64,000 nt of DNA from Falsihalocynthiibacter halioticoli (GTDB lineage: Bacteria; Pseudomonadota; Alphaproteobacteria; Rhodobacterales; Rhodobacteraceae), in assembly GCF_025802015.1 (NCBI RefSeq), contig NZ_JAOYFC010000001.1, positions 124,001 to 188,000 of the forward strand, written 5' to 3'. The notes under the pieces were generated by a model. That model saw only the letters and a program-made list of their open reading frames with translations. It was not told the origin of the DNA and ran no database searches. Position 1 is the first letter of the stretch; each line of letters starts with the position of its first letter. Positions 35,106 to 43,784 of the stretch are shown piece after piece. A program made the translations under genes and the position numbers.

Positions 35106-36632
35106 ATGTCTAGTATTCTGACAAACACAGGTGCAATGGTCGCGCTGCAAACGCTGAAAGGCGTAAATGTAAATATGGCGACTACCCAAAACGAGATTTC
35201 GACGGGTAAGTCGGTATCTTCTGCTAAAGACAATTCTGCTGTCTGGGCAATTTCCAAAGTTATGGAAGCAGACGTGAACGGCTTTAAGGCAATTTCCGAT
35301 AGCCTTGCTCTCGGAGAATCTACGGTCGCGGTTGCTCGACAGGCTTCTGAAACGGTAACCGACTTGTTGACTGACATTAAAGGCAAGATCGTTGCGGCAC
35401 AGGAGGAGAATGTCGACCGGACTAAAATTCAGACAGATATTTCTGCGCTTCGTGATCAGATTACTGCGGTGGTTAGTGCTGCGCAATTTAACGGTCTGAA
35501 CCTCATTCAAGGGACTGAAGACGTTGATATTCTGTCTTCTCTTGATCGTTCAGCAGATGGTTCGGTTGCAGCCACAAACATTACGATCTCTCGTCAGGAT
35601 CAATCGACGGCCGCAGGGACATATGGTTCAGGCACTGACATATCCGCTAATGCGGTAATCGCAGATAGCGCATCTGCAGTGGCATCCTCGGCAAACACCG
35701 CAGTTGTATCTTATGCGAATACTTGGGCAGCGAATGATACTGCAACTTTGACGGTTGCCGGAGTTGAGCTTAGCTTTACTGCGACGGGCGCTGCAGTTGC
35801 TGATGTTGCCAGCTTTTTTGAGGGTGCGATCAATGGCCTTGGTCTTGATGGTGTCACGGCATCTTCGTCCGGTGGTGATCTTACAATTAGCTCCACGCGT
35901 GCCTTTGAAGACCTTTCCGTAACGTCTGCGTCTTCAACCGCTGGAGACGGTGACGCACTCATCACATCGTTGAACGGCACAGGTTCTCTTACGCTCGCAA
36001 CGGGGGATATCAGCAAGCGCGCTGAGCAGATCGATATGTCGACTGCAGCAGCTGTTTCCGAAGGCGATAGCTATAAAGTGACTGTCGGCTCTAATTCCTA
36101 CAACTACATCGCTGGCAAAGGCGAAAGTATGGAGGATGTAGCCAAGGGCCTTAAAACTGCAATTGATGGCGGTAGTATTGCTGGCGTAACCACTAAGGTT
36201 GTTCAGGATGCTACGACAAAGCAGTGGAGCGTTCAGATTGACAATGATGGAACCGGCTCAACGTCTCTTGCTTTGTCAACTGCGGCGAACCAAGACGGGA
36301 AGGCTTCGGGTGGTCTTTTTGGGCTCGATAAAATCGACGTGCGCACCGACGCAGGAGCTAGCTCTGCTTTGGATAGCATCGAAACGCTAATTCAATCATC
36401 AATCGACGCAGGGGCGAATTTTGGTTCCGCACAGGCACGGATTGAGAACCAGAGCGATTTCATCAGCAAACTCACCGACTCGCTAAAGTCGGGAATCGGG
36501 ACGTTGGTTGATGCAGATATGGAAGAAGTATCAGCTAGGCTAACTGCGCTTCAAACTCAGCAACAGCTTGCCGTACAATCCCTATCGATTGCAAATCAGG
36601 CACCACAGTCGATCTTGTCTCTATTCCGTTAA
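35106..36632 (+). CDS. fliC: Flagellin
   Basis: Major filament protein, 508 residues. The conserved N-terminal helices are residues 1-130 (ILTNTGAMVALQTLKGVNVN and the SVSSAKDNSAVWAISKVMEA block). The central domain, about 170-400, is rich in Ala, Ser, Thr and Asp and forms the exposed surface. The C-terminal helix has LTALQTQQQLAVQSLSIAN and ends in SLFR, as in other flagellins. The start has a clear AAGGAAAG site (35096-35103). flaF and flbT follow, as in Rhodobacterales. A 9-bp hairpin sits between fliC and flaF. Confidence 0.95.
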   Translation: MSSILTNTGAMVALQTLKGVNVNMATTQNEISTGKSVSSAKDNSAVWAISKVMEADVNGFKAISDSLALGESTVAVARQASETVTDLLTDIKGKIVAAQEENVDRTKIQTDISALRDQITAVVSAAQFNGLNLIQGTEDVDILSSLDRSADGSVAATNITISRQDQSTAAGTYGSGTDISANAVIADSASAVASSANTAVVSYANTWAANDTATLTVAGVELSFTATGAAVADVASFFEGAINGLGLDGVTASSSGGDLTISSTRAFEDLSVTSASSTAGDGDALITSLNGTGSLTLATGDISKRAEQIDMSTAAAVSEGDSYKVTVGSNSYNYIAGKGESMEDVAKGLKTAIDGGSIAGVTTKVVQDATTKQWSVQIDNDGTGSTSLALSTAANQDGKASGGLFGLDKIDVRTDAGASSALDSIETLIQSSIDAGANFGSAQARIENQSDFISKLTDSLKSGIGTLVDADMEEVSARLTALQTQQQLAVQSLSIANQAPQSILSLFR

Positions 36633-36643
36633 CTCAAACCTAC

Positions 36644-36674
36644 AGTCGGAGCACTAAACAATAGCGCTCCGACT
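36644..36674 (+). terminator. Hairpin after flagellin
   Basis: AGTCGGAGC (36644-36652) and GCTCCGACT (36666-36674) form a perfect 9-bp stem with a 13-base loop, 12 bases after the fliC stop. Only a weak T-rich stretch follows (ATTCTATG). It may partly terminate or stabilise the flagellin mRNA so that less flaF-flbT message is made. Confidence 0.6.
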
Positions 36675-36708
36675 ATTCTATGAAATTGTTCAATCGGAAG
36701 GATTCGGA

Positions 36709-37086
36709 GTGAACGCAATTCAAAAGGCGCAGTCCGCCTATGGAACAACTCGAGAGACAATAAGAACGCCTAAAAGCATTGAGTTTGAAGCTTTTGCACG
36801 TATTTCACACAGTTTGAAATCCGCCGAAGAAAAAGGCAAAAAAGGGTTCAATTCTCTTGTTCAAGCTCTAGACACAAACCGGAAACTTTGGACGATACTC
36901 GCCGCTGATGTTGCCGAGGAAAAAAACCCTCTGCCTCAAGAGCTTAAAGCAAGAATTTTTTATCTTGCCGAGTTTACCAATCTACATACGCGGAAGGTGC
37001 TCAAGCGAGAGGCATCAGCTCAAGTTCTAATTGAAATTAATATGTCGATAATGCGTGGCCTAAAAGCGGGAGCAGCGAACCAATGA
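36709..37086 (+). CDS. flaF: Flagellar biosynthesis regulator FlaF
   Basis: Small positive factor for flagellin synthesis and secretion that acts opposite FlbT in alphaproteobacteria. It has 125 residues and starts with GTG at 36709, supported by the GGAAGGA site just upstream. Conserved FlaF segments are AQSAYGTTRETIRTPKSIEF (about residues 7-26) and LWTILAADVAEEKNPLPQEL (about 56-75). It overlaps flbT by 4 bases. Confidence 0.92.
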   Translation: MNAIQKAQSAYGTTRETIRTPKSIEFEAFARISHSLKSAEEKGKKGFNSLVQALDTNRKLWTILAADVAEEKNPLPQELKARIFYLAEFTNLHTRKVLKREASAQVLIEINMSIMRGLKAGAANQ

Positions 37087-37490
37087 GTGGACTTGTACTT
37101 AAGCTCGGACCGAAAGAAAGAGTGCTGATAAATGGTGCGGTAATCGAAAATGGCGAGAGGCGGTCGCGTTTGTCAATTGTAACGCCAAACGCCAATATTC
37201 TTCGACTTAAAGACGCTATTCATCCAGAGGACGCAAACACACCTGTCCGGCGCGTTTGCTACATCGCGCAACTGGTTTTGTCCGGTGATGCCGAGCCAGA
37301 TGACGCCAAGTTGCAAATTCTCAGAGGAGTCGAGCAATTAAGCCAAGTACTGACCGATATTGATAGCCGCGAACAATTAACGAACGCTACAAATGCTGTG
37401 CTCGACGGGCGTTTCTATTTTGCACTCAAATCCTTGAGAGCTCTTTTGCCAAGAGAAGATAGGCTATTCGCCGCATCAAAAGCATCATGA
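37083..37490 (+). CDS. flbT: Flagellin mRNA-binding repressor FlbT
   Basis: Post-transcriptional regulator that in Caulobacter binds the 5' leader of flagellin mRNA and lowers its stability when assembly is incomplete. It has 135 residues. The conserved N-terminus is LKLGPKERVLINGAVIENG (about 5-23) and the VRRVCYIAQLVL segment is near residues 55-66. The fliC leader upstream of 35106 is the likely target. It overlaps flaF and the DUF1217 gene by 4 bases each. Confidence 0.93.
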   Translation: MSGLVLKLGPKERVLINGAVIENGERRSRLSIVTPNANILRLKDAIHPEDANTPVRRVCYIAQLVLSGDAEPDDAKLQILRGVEQLSQVLTDIDSREQLTNATNAVLDGRFYFALKSLRALLPREDRLFAASKAS

Positions 37491-38302
37491 CATTCCAAGC
37501 CATTATTCCTGTAGGTGGATATGCAGGATGGAAATTTCTTGAGAGGACAAGAGAAGATCAGTCCCAACTCATGAATAAGTCACCTGTTTTGGCGCGCGAG
37601 GTGAAGTACTTCGAAGAAAAAATAGGCAGCGTAAAAAATGCCCAGGACCTAATTAGAGATCACACTCTGTTAAAGGTCTCGCTTGGAGCATTCGGGTTAT
37701 CCGAGGATATTCCGAATAAAGCTTTCATTCGAAAGGTGCTCGAAGAAGGATCGGCTGCGGAAGGAGCTTTTGCAAATAGGTTGTCGGATAAGCGCTACTT
37801 TGAGCTAACAAAAGCCTTTGGATTCGATCAACAGGTTCCCAACACACAGAAAAGCAGTTTCGCAGAGCAAATCGTAAGTGCATATCAAAAACAAAGTTTT
37901 GAAACTGCGGTGGGCGAGCAAGACCAGAATATGCGATTAGGGCTAACGGTTCAGCGCAAATTAACTGAAATTGCGTCGAGCGACAAAAGTGAGAAGGCCA
38001 AATGGTTTTTGGTCATGGGAAGCCCGCCGCTAAGAGAAGTTTTTGAGACGGCGTTCAACTTACCAAAGTCCTTTGGAACTTTAGATTTGGATAAGCAACT
38101 CGAAGTTTTTTCAGAGAAAGCAGCCAAGTCGTTTGCGTCACCGAACCTCTCTCAGTTTGCAGACAAAGAAGCGCGCGATGAGCTTATTCAAAAGTTCCTA
38201 ATCAATTCGCAAATCAAGCAGGCGAACCAATCGTTTAACGCTCAATCAACTGCTTTGCAGTTGCTGCAAGCCTCCAGTAGTCGCGGCCTTCTCGGCTATT
38301 GA
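37487..38302 (+). CDS. DUF1217 flagellar protein
   Basis: A 271-residue, mostly alpha-helical protein of the DUF1217 family, found in flagellar clusters of alphaproteobacteria; the function is not established. It starts MTFQAIIPVGGYAGWKFLER. A predicted helical core spans residues 25-230 with the conserved DIPNKAFIRKVLEEGSAAEG segment near 84-103, and the C-terminus is Gln/Ser-rich (about 245-265). There is no signal peptide. Tight overlap with flbT places it in the flagellin-control operon. A structural or secreted hook-associated role is possible. Confidence 0.8.
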   Translation: MTFQAIIPVGGYAGWKFLERTREDQSQLMNKSPVLAREVKYFEEKIGSVKNAQDLIRDHTLLKVSLGAFGLSEDIPNKAFIRKVLEEGSAAEGAFANRLSDKRYFELTKAFGFDQQVPNTQKSSFAEQIVSAYQKQSFETAVGEQDQNMRLGLTVQRKLTEIASSDKSEKAKWFLVMGSPPLREVFETAFNLPKSFGTLDLDKQLEVFSEKAAKSFASPNLSQFADKEARDELIQKFLINSQIKQANQSFNAQSTALQLLQASSSRGLLGY

Positions 38303-38333
38303 TGCGGACTTAAGATATGGGGAGCCCAACATT

Positions 38334-39659
38334 TCATTCCATAGTCGAACCAATGCAATTTCTAAGCTGTTCAAAACTGTTTTCAATTCCTTGTGCATCC
38401 GCCGACCCAATGAATTCGTCTAACGTTGGCCAGATTGAAATAGCTTCATCAATGAGTGGATCAGAACCCTTCGCATATAAGCCTGCTTGGATCATCGCTT
38501 CTGATCTTTCATAGGCTCCGAGAAGTTGGCGTGTTCTTTGAATAAGTTTGTTCTCATTGTCGTTCGCTGCGGATGGCAAACTACGTGAAACAGATCGAAG
38601 TAAATTAACAGCAGGATATCTTCCACGTTCAGCGATTTCTCGGTCTAGGATCACGTGCCCATCAAGCACCCCTCGCATTATGTCGGCGATTGGTTCTTCC
38701 ATATTGGACCCTGCCACTAACACGGTGAAGATCGCCGTAATGTCGCCGTCGCCAACCTTTCCTGGTCCGGCTCTTTCGGAAAGTGACATGATCGCGTGTG
38801 ACATCGACGCGGGATATCCATGGAGCGAGGCATTCTCACCAGCGGCCAGTGCAACTTCGCGATGAGCTTCCGCGAAGCGTGTAATTGAATCGACCAAAAG
38901 CAAAACCTGAAGCCCTAGATCACGGAAATACTCAGCAACCGTCATTGCTGTAAAGACACATTTGCGCCGCGTTAGAGGCGACTGATCTGATGTTGCGGCG
39001 ATTAGAACCGCCTTATCGAGACCTTCTTTGCCAAGACCGTTTTCGATAAATTCACGAACTTCTCTTCCGCGTTCGCCAACCAGTGCAATTATCACCACAT
39101 CGGCCGACATTCCTTTTGCAAGTTGGGATAGGAGTGTTGATTTGCCAACGCCAGATCCGGCGAATAGTCCCATGCGTTGCCCGCGCACAATTGGAAGTAG
39201 TGTGTTAAAAACCGCGAGGCCAGTCTCCATACGTTCGCCAAGCGCTTTTCTTTTTGTGGGCGATGGCGGAGCCCCATGAATAGGGCGCTTGTTTGGCCCT
39301 TGATGTAATTTTCGACCATCAAGCGGTTGACCAAATGGATCAATGACGCGTCCAATCCATGACGTGCTCGGAGACAATTGAAATGATCCAGAATGCAAAA
39401 CACGATCACCAATTCGAATGCCATCAACATTCTCGGCTAAAAGCATTTTCGCCCGGCCGGGTGTAACGACCAGCACTTCTCCTTCAACAGATGTCCCGCA
39501 TTTACGGACAACCGTGATGCTATCTCCAACACTTACATGATCTGATAAGCCTGCCACCCAAACGGTGTTTTGCGAAATTTCGAGAACACGCCCAACTGCG
39601 CGTGAAAGCTGAAGCTCTTCAATTTGTGAGGTAAGCGAATTCAGTTGCTCGAGCGACAT
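38334..39659 (-). CDS. fliI: Flagellum-specific ATP synthase FliI
   Basis: ATPase of the flagellar type III export apparatus that energises substrate unfolding and delivery. It has 441 residues. Walker A is GLFAGSGVGKSTLLSQL (about residues 163-179), Walker B is VLLLVDSITRFAEAHREVAL (about 248-267) and the conserved AGSNMEEPIADIMRGVLDG follows (about 313-331). The fold is that of F1 beta subunits. It converges on the DUF1217 gene and is divergent from flgB. Confidence 0.96.
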   Translation of the reverse strand: MSLEQLNSLTSQIEELQLSRAVGRVLEISQNTVWVAGLSDHVSVGDSITVVRKCGTSVEGEVLVVTPGRAKMLLAENVDGIRIGDRVLHSGSFQLSPSTSWIGRVIDPFGQPLDGRKLHQGPNKRPIHGAPPSPTKRKALGERMETGLAVFNTLLPIVRGQRMGLFAGSGVGKSTLLSQLAKGMSADVVIIALVGERGREVREFIENGLGKEGLDKAVLIAATSDQSPLTRRKCVFTAMTVAEYFRDLGLQVLLLVDSITRFAEAHREVALAAGENASLHGYPASMSHAIMSLSERAGPGKVGDGDITAIFTVLVAGSNMEEPIADIMRGVLDGHVILDREIAERGRYPAVNLLRSVSRSLPSAANDNENKLIQRTRQLLGAYERSEAMIQAGLYAKGSDPLIDEAISIWPTLDEFIGSADAQGIENSFEQLRNCIGSTME

Positions 39660-39741
39660 TCTGTTCTCCTTTTGATCACTAAACCCTTTCTAAAGGAATC
39701 AGGGTTAAGAGTTGGTTGAAGCCGATCAAGGGAGAAGCCCT

Positions 39742-40125
39742 GTGTTTGAAAACATATCAGTTCTTCGCATGTCTCAAGCGATGACCAACCACGCATCTAC
39801 GCGGCAATCCGTGATTGCTGAGAATGTAGCTCATGCGGATACGCCAGCTTATAAAGCTAAGACGGTTAAACCTTTCGCTGAGCTCTATGGAAGCAGTAGC
39901 GATACGCAGTTGAAATCAACACGCTCTGGGCATCTGGATTTCCAACATTCACCGACTTCTGTACAGGATGCGATTGTTCCATCCGAAGCTGAAGCGTCCC
40001 CCAATGGAAATAACGTCGGTCTTGAGCGAGAGCTGATGAATGCCAGCATTGCGCGGCATGATTTTGACACGGCGATCGCGATCTACAAGTCCACGCTTAA
40101 CGTTCTTCGAACGAGCATTCGCTAG
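39742..40125 (+). CDS. flgB: Flagellar basal-body rod protein FlgB
   Basis: Proximal rod protein exported through the type III apparatus. I choose GTG at 39742, because GGGAGA (39730-39735) precedes it by 6 bases and the protein then begins MFENISVLRMSQAMTNHA; the open frame runs ten codons further upstream from a TTG. It has 127 residues. The rod motif VIAENVAHADTPAYKAKT is near residues 25-42. It starts the rod-export operon flgB-flgC-fliE-fliQ-flgF-flgG-flgA-flgH-fliL. Confidence 0.93.
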   Translation: MFENISVLRMSQAMTNHASTRQSVIAENVAHADTPAYKAKTVKPFAELYGSSSDTQLKSTRSGHLDFQHSPTSVQDAIVPSEAEASPNGNNVGLERELMNASIARHDFDTAIAIYKSTLNVLRTSIR

Positions 40126-40141
40126 GAAAGGGACGAGCTAG

Positions 40142-40534
40142 ATGAGTGATCTATTAAAAACAATGACCCTTTCAAGCAGTGGCATGCAAGCGCAGGCTAG
40201 CAGGCTGAGGCATGTGTCAGAAAATATCGCAAACTCGGATACGCCAGGCTATCGACGGAAAACCATTTCGTTCGAGGAGATTGCGGGGAAAAGCGCAGCG
40301 GCTGGTGGCGTGCAAATTGGAGCAGTGCAACTGGATAAAACTGAGCTGCAACGAGTTTACGATCCCTCTCACCCGCTCGCAGATGTTTCAGGTCACTACG
40401 AAGGCTCGAATGTCGAGCTAATTGTTGAAGTTGCAGATGCACGAGAGGCGCAACGTTCATACGAGGCGAATTTGAAGATGTTCGATCAAGCACGGCAAAT
40501 GTCGTCGGCCTTGCTCGACCTACTCCGTCGATAA
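40142..40534 (+). CDS. flgC: Flagellar basal-body rod protein FlgC
   Basis: Second proximal rod protein, 130 residues. The N-terminal rod helix with SGMQAQASRLRHVSENIAN and SDTPGYRRKTISFEE covers about residues 11-45. The C-terminal block VELIVEVADAREAQRSYEAN (about 95-114) is typical of FlgC. It follows flgB by 16 bases and precedes fliE by 12 bases. Confidence 0.95.
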   Translation: MSDLLKTMTLSSSGMQAQASRLRHVSENIANSDTPGYRRKTISFEEIAGKSAAAGGVQIGAVQLDKTELQRVYDPSHPLADVSGHYEGSNVELIVEVADAREAQRSYEANLKMFDQARQMSSALLDLLRR

Positions 40535-40546
40535 AGGAGAGTTTTT

Positions 40547-40837
40547 ATGAATATCAACACAACTTTGGCCGCGCAAAATTACAACGCAATGCGTACGGCG
40601 ACGGCGCCGAAACCAGCTTCGGGTGAAACCTCTGGTTCGTTTACGAAAGTTGCGCAAGATTTTGCAACCACGCTGGTCAACAGTGAAGAGCAAGCTAAAG
40701 CGGCGATGACGAGCGGAGCAGACCCGAACTCTCTTGTTCAGGCGCTCGCGCAGACCGAACTTGCAGTCGAAACAGCTGTGAGCGTGCGAGATAGGGTCGT
40801 TGAGGCATATCAGGAAATTCTACGGATGCCGGTGTAA
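40547..40837 (+). CDS. fliE: Flagellar hook-basal body complex protein FliE
   Basis: Adaptor that joins the MS ring to the rod, 96 residues. The conserved C-terminal part contains LVQALAQTELAVETAVSVRD (about residues 62-81) and the family ending VVEAYQEILRMPV. It has no signal peptide, as it is exported by the flagellar system. It lies between flgC and fliQ with 2 bases to fliQ. Confidence 0.93.
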   Translation: MNINTTLAAQNYNAMRTATAPKPASGETSGSFTKVAQDFATTLVNSEEQAKAAMTSGADPNSLVQALAQTELAVETAVSVRDRVVEAYQEILRMPV

Positions 40838-40839
40838 TC

Positions 40840-41106
40840 ATGGATGAATTTCAGATCTACGATACGCTACGGCAGGGGCTTTGGATCGCAGTTGTTATTT
40901 CAACGCCTATTCTTGTCGTTGCATTGGTCGCTGGCTTGATTATCGGCCTATTCCAAGCTCTCACATCTATTCAGGAAATGACGCTGACTTTTGTGCCCAA
41001 ACTGGGCGCGATGCTCGTCGTGTTTTGGATGACAATGGGGTTTATGACCGAAACGTTGGTTTCGTTCTTTAAAAGCGGCCTCGTTCCACTGATTGCGGGA
41101 GTGTAG
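40840..41106 (+). CDS. fliQ: Flagellar export protein FliQ
   Basis: Small inner-membrane component of the export gate, 88 residues, with two membrane spans (about 16-38 and 51-72). The FliQ core VALVAGLIIGLFQALTSIQE (about residues 27-46) and the following MTLTFVPK are conserved. It works with FliP and FliR, which are encoded at 56357-57097 and 45684-46454. Confidence 0.95.
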   Translation: MDEFQIYDTLRQGLWIAVVISTPILVVALVAGLIIGLFQALTSIQEMTLTFVPKLGAMLVVFWMTMGFMTETLVSFFKSGLVPLIAGV

Positions 41107-41109
41107 CCA

Positions 41110-41823
41110 ATGGACAATGCAAGTTATACCGCGCTCACTCGGCAAACAGGCTTGCGGAAAGAAATGCAAGCGGTTGCCAACAATATTGCGAACCTTTCGA
41201 CCACTGGATTTCGCAAAGAAGGCGTCGTGTTCGCGGAACATATCAAGGCCCTTGATCCAGAAAGCGAAAGCCTGTCGATGGCCCATGCGAGTGTCGCCAG
41301 AACAGATTTTTCGCAAGGGGCACTGAAGCAAACCAACGGAACGTTCGATCTCGCCATCGAGGGAAACGGGTTTTTCCTAGTCGAAACGGAGGGTGGACAA
41401 CGGTTGTCTCGTGGTGGGGCATTTCTTGCCAATAGCGAGGGGGATTTGGTGACACCTGATGGCGCGCGAGTCCTCGACGCGGGTCAAGCACCGATATTTG
41501 TGCCTCCGGATGCCTTGGAAATTAGCATAGGCAGCGACGGTACGTTGACCGCAGACGGTCGCCCAATATCCCAGATCGGGGTGTTCGAACCAACTGAAAC
41601 CAACAGCCTATCCCGTGAAAATGGTGTTCGCTTCGCATTTGAGGGCGATCTTCGGCCGCAAACCGAAAGTCAGGTTCTTCAGGGATTTGTCGAGGATTCA
41701 AATGTAAATCCAATCATAGAAGTGTCTCGGATGATCGAGGTCCAGCGCGCTTACGAACAGGGGCAGAACTTTCTGGAAAAAGAAGATGAGCGCATTCGTT
41801 CTGTTCTGAGAACTCTCGGCTAA
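41110..41823 (+). CDS. flgF: Flagellar basal-body rod protein FlgF
   Basis: Proximal rod protein, 237 residues. The N-terminal motif is NNIANLSTTGFRKEGVVFAE (about residues 23-42), the middle has DLAIEGNGFFLVETEGGQRL (about 80-99), and the C-terminus has EVSRMIEVQRAYEQGQNFLE (about 205-224). The downstream paralogue flgG is 261 residues; the shorter length and order favour FlgF here. Confidence 0.93.
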   Translation: MDNASYTALTRQTGLRKEMQAVANNIANLSTTGFRKEGVVFAEHIKALDPESESLSMAHASVARTDFSQGALKQTNGTFDLAIEGNGFFLVETEGGQRLSRGGAFLANSEGDLVTPDGARVLDAGQAPIFVPPDALEISIGSDGTLTADGRPISQIGVFEPTETNSLSRENGVRFAFEGDLRPQTESQVLQGFVEDSNVNPIIEVSRMIEVQRAYEQGQNFLEKEDERIRSVLRTLG

Positions 41824-41838
41824 TCGAAAGGGAAACAC

Positions 41839-42624
41839 ATGCGAGCTTTAGCAATTGCCGCGACCGGTATGTCTGCCCAACAGATGCGGGTTGAAACGAT
41901 CTCCAATAACTTGGCGAATATGAACACTACCGGGTACAACGCGCGCCGCGCGGAGTTTGCGGACCTACATTACCAACAGCAAACACGGGCTGGAACGATC
42001 GTTTCCTCGGATGGGACTGCGCTTCCAACCGGCGTACAGCTTGGGCTTGGCGTTCGTCCAACTGCAGTTACGGTTCAACTTGCGCAAGGGTCGCTTGCTG
42101 AAACTGGCGGTGATCTTGACCTCGCCATCGAGGGGGCTGGATACCTTGAAGTTACGCTCCCATCCGGCGTTTCAGCTTACACTCGCGACGGTGGTTTACA
42201 CCGCTCCGCTGAAGGTTTGATTGTTACGTCAGACGGCTATCCCGTGGTGCCGGACATAACCATTCCAGATGATGCTCGCAGTATTTCAATCAACGCGGAG
42301 GGCGAAGTTTATGCATATTTTTCAGATCGTGTTGAGCCAGAAGTGCTGGGTCAGTTCACGCTAGCTGGTTTTTCAAATCCGAAAGGTCTTGAGGCCATTG
42401 GTTCGAACCTTTTTCTTGAATCTGCGGCATCTGGCCAAGCTAACATTTCGGTACCAGGGGAAGACGGAATAGGAACTCTGCGCCAGGGTTATCTCGAGTC
42501 GTCTTCGGTTGATGCTGTTCGAGAAGTGACTGAACTTATTGAAGCCCAACGAGGCTATGAGCTAAACGCCAAAGTGCTTACCGCCGCTGATCAGATGCTT
42601 AGCGCAACTTCACAGGTGCGATAA
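41839..42624 (+). CDS. flgG: Flagellar distal rod protein FlgG
   Basis: Distal rod protein, 261 residues. The N-terminus is IAATGMSAQQMRVETISNNL (about residues 5-24) followed by ANMNTTGYNARRAEF, and the C-terminus has VREVTELIEAQRGYELNAKV (about 231-250). The middle contains DLDLAIEGAGYLEVTLPSG. The length matches FlgG. Its stop overlaps the flgA start by one base. Confidence 0.96.
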   Translation: MRALAIAATGMSAQQMRVETISNNLANMNTTGYNARRAEFADLHYQQQTRAGTIVSSDGTALPTGVQLGLGVRPTAVTVQLAQGSLAETGGDLDLAIEGAGYLEVTLPSGVSAYTRDGGLHRSAEGLIVTSDGYPVVPDITIPDDARSISINAEGEVYAYFSDRVEPEVLGQFTLAGFSNPKGLEAIGSNLFLESAASGQANISVPGEDGIGTLRQGYLESSSVDAVREVTELIEAQRGYELNAKVLTAADQMLSATSQVR

Positions 42625-43043
42625 TGAGGCTGCTCATGTTCATTGCCGCAACTCTATTTAGCGCTGACGTTGCGAGTTCTGATATTCTTGTTGCGGCGAG
42701 AACGCTCAGAAGCGGCGACATAATCGAGGCAAGCGATTACGCCATTGCCGAGGGCAATGTTGCCGGCGCGATTGATGCAGCAACAAACATCGCAGGGCTT
42801 GAAGCTAAAACTGCAATTTATGCTGGCCAGCCAATCCAAGCGGGTTCTATCGGCGCACCTACTGTCGTTGCCCGAAACCAGCCAGTTTTGCTGATTTATT
42901 CCCAAGGTGGAATCTTCATTGCTACCGAAGCGCGCGCGCTCGGTCGGGGCGGCGCCGGAGATTCAATTAAGGTCATGAATTTGGCGTCGCGGTCGACGGT
43001 TCTGGGCGTTGTTCAGACGGATGGAAGTGTCAAAGTTAAATAG
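42624..43043 (+). CDS. flgA: Flagellar P-ring assembly chaperone FlgA
   Basis: Periplasmic chaperone needed for P-ring (FlgI) assembly. It has 139 residues and a signal peptide (LLMFIAATLFSADVASS). A SAF domain with LVAARTLRSGDIIEASDYAI (about residues 23-42) and the C-terminal FlgA domain with GQPIQAGSIGAPTVVARNQP are visible. This short form is typical of alphaproteobacteria. The P-ring gene flgI is not in the window. Confidence 0.9.
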   Translation: MRLLMFIAATLFSADVASSDILVAARTLRSGDIIEASDYAIAEGNVAGAIDAATNIAGLEAKTAIYAGQPIQAGSIGAPTVVARNQPVLLIYSQGGIFIATEARALGRGGAGDSIKVMNLASRSTVLGVVQTDGSVKVK

Positions 43044-43050
43044 GATGATT

Positions 43051-43776
43051 ATGAAAAAAGTACTGATTTCTGCCGGTTTTCTCTGTGGCGCTGTAGCCTG
43101 TTCACCGTTGGAGGAAGTTGGGCGTGCTCCCGACTTTACCAATTCCGTTACCGGCCCAGAATACAATGCAATGATGTCGCCTGGATTTCCGGCAACGGTT
43201 GACCGCAGCCGCAAAGACATCGCCTCGCTTTGGAGCAGAGAGCAGCAATCGCTTCTTGGAGATCGAAGAGCGCTGAAGCGGGGAGATATTCTCACTGTTG
43301 TAATTGAGATAGATGAGAAAGCAGAAATTTCCAATTCCACCGAACGGAGCCGTGATGGGCAGAAGTCTATGGGGATCCCTTCGTTCTTTGGGTTGCCCCA
43401 ACGTGCAAACGAGTTGCTTCCTGTTGGGGCAAACATGGCAAACGCAGTTGAAACGAACTCGTCTACCTCGCACCAAGGCGACGGCCAAGTGAAGCGCAAA
43501 GAGAAAATCACGCTTCGAGTCGCGGCTACCGTCGTTGATGTTCTACAAAACGGCGTTTTGGCAATTCAGGGATCGCAAGAAGTTCGGGTCAATTTCGAAA
43601 TTCGGGAATTGCTTGTTTCTGGTTATGTTCGACCTGGAGACATCACGCGCCAAAACCAAATTACCTATGACAAAATCGCGTCGGCCCGCATTTCATACGG
43701 CGGCCGCGGTCAAATTACGACGGTTCAGCAGCCCGCATACGGTCAGCAGATAGCCGATATTGTGTTACCATTTTGA
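43051..43776 (+). CDS. flgH: Flagellar L-ring lipoprotein FlgH
   Basis: Outer-membrane lipoprotein forming the L ring. I choose the ATG at 43051 (MKKVLISAGFLCGAVACSPL), giving 241 residues with a lipobox ending in Cys17; the open frame extends 14 codons upstream into flgA. Conserved FlgH segments are SLWSREQQSLLGDRRALKRG (about residues 58-77), GDILTVVIEIDEKAEISNST (about 77-96) and GYVRPGDITRQNQITYDKIA (about 191-210). It is coupled to flgA. Confidence 0.94.
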   Translation: MKKVLISAGFLCGAVACSPLEEVGRAPDFTNSVTGPEYNAMMSPGFPATVDRSRKDIASLWSREQQSLLGDRRALKRGDILTVVIEIDEKAEISNSTERSRDGQKSMGIPSFFGLPQRANELLPVGANMANAVETNSSTSHQGDGQVKRKEKITLRVAATVVDVLQNGVLAIQGSQEVRVNFEIRELLVSGYVRPGDITRQNQITYDKIASARISYGGRGQITTVQQPAYGQQIADIVLPF

Positions 43777-43784
43777 GGCGCGCG

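Noticed and set aside
39679..39693. CTAA-N7-CTAA between fliI and flgB as a firm CtrA site
   Set aside because: It has two mismatches to TTAA-N7-TTAA, so it is mentioned only as a weaker copy.
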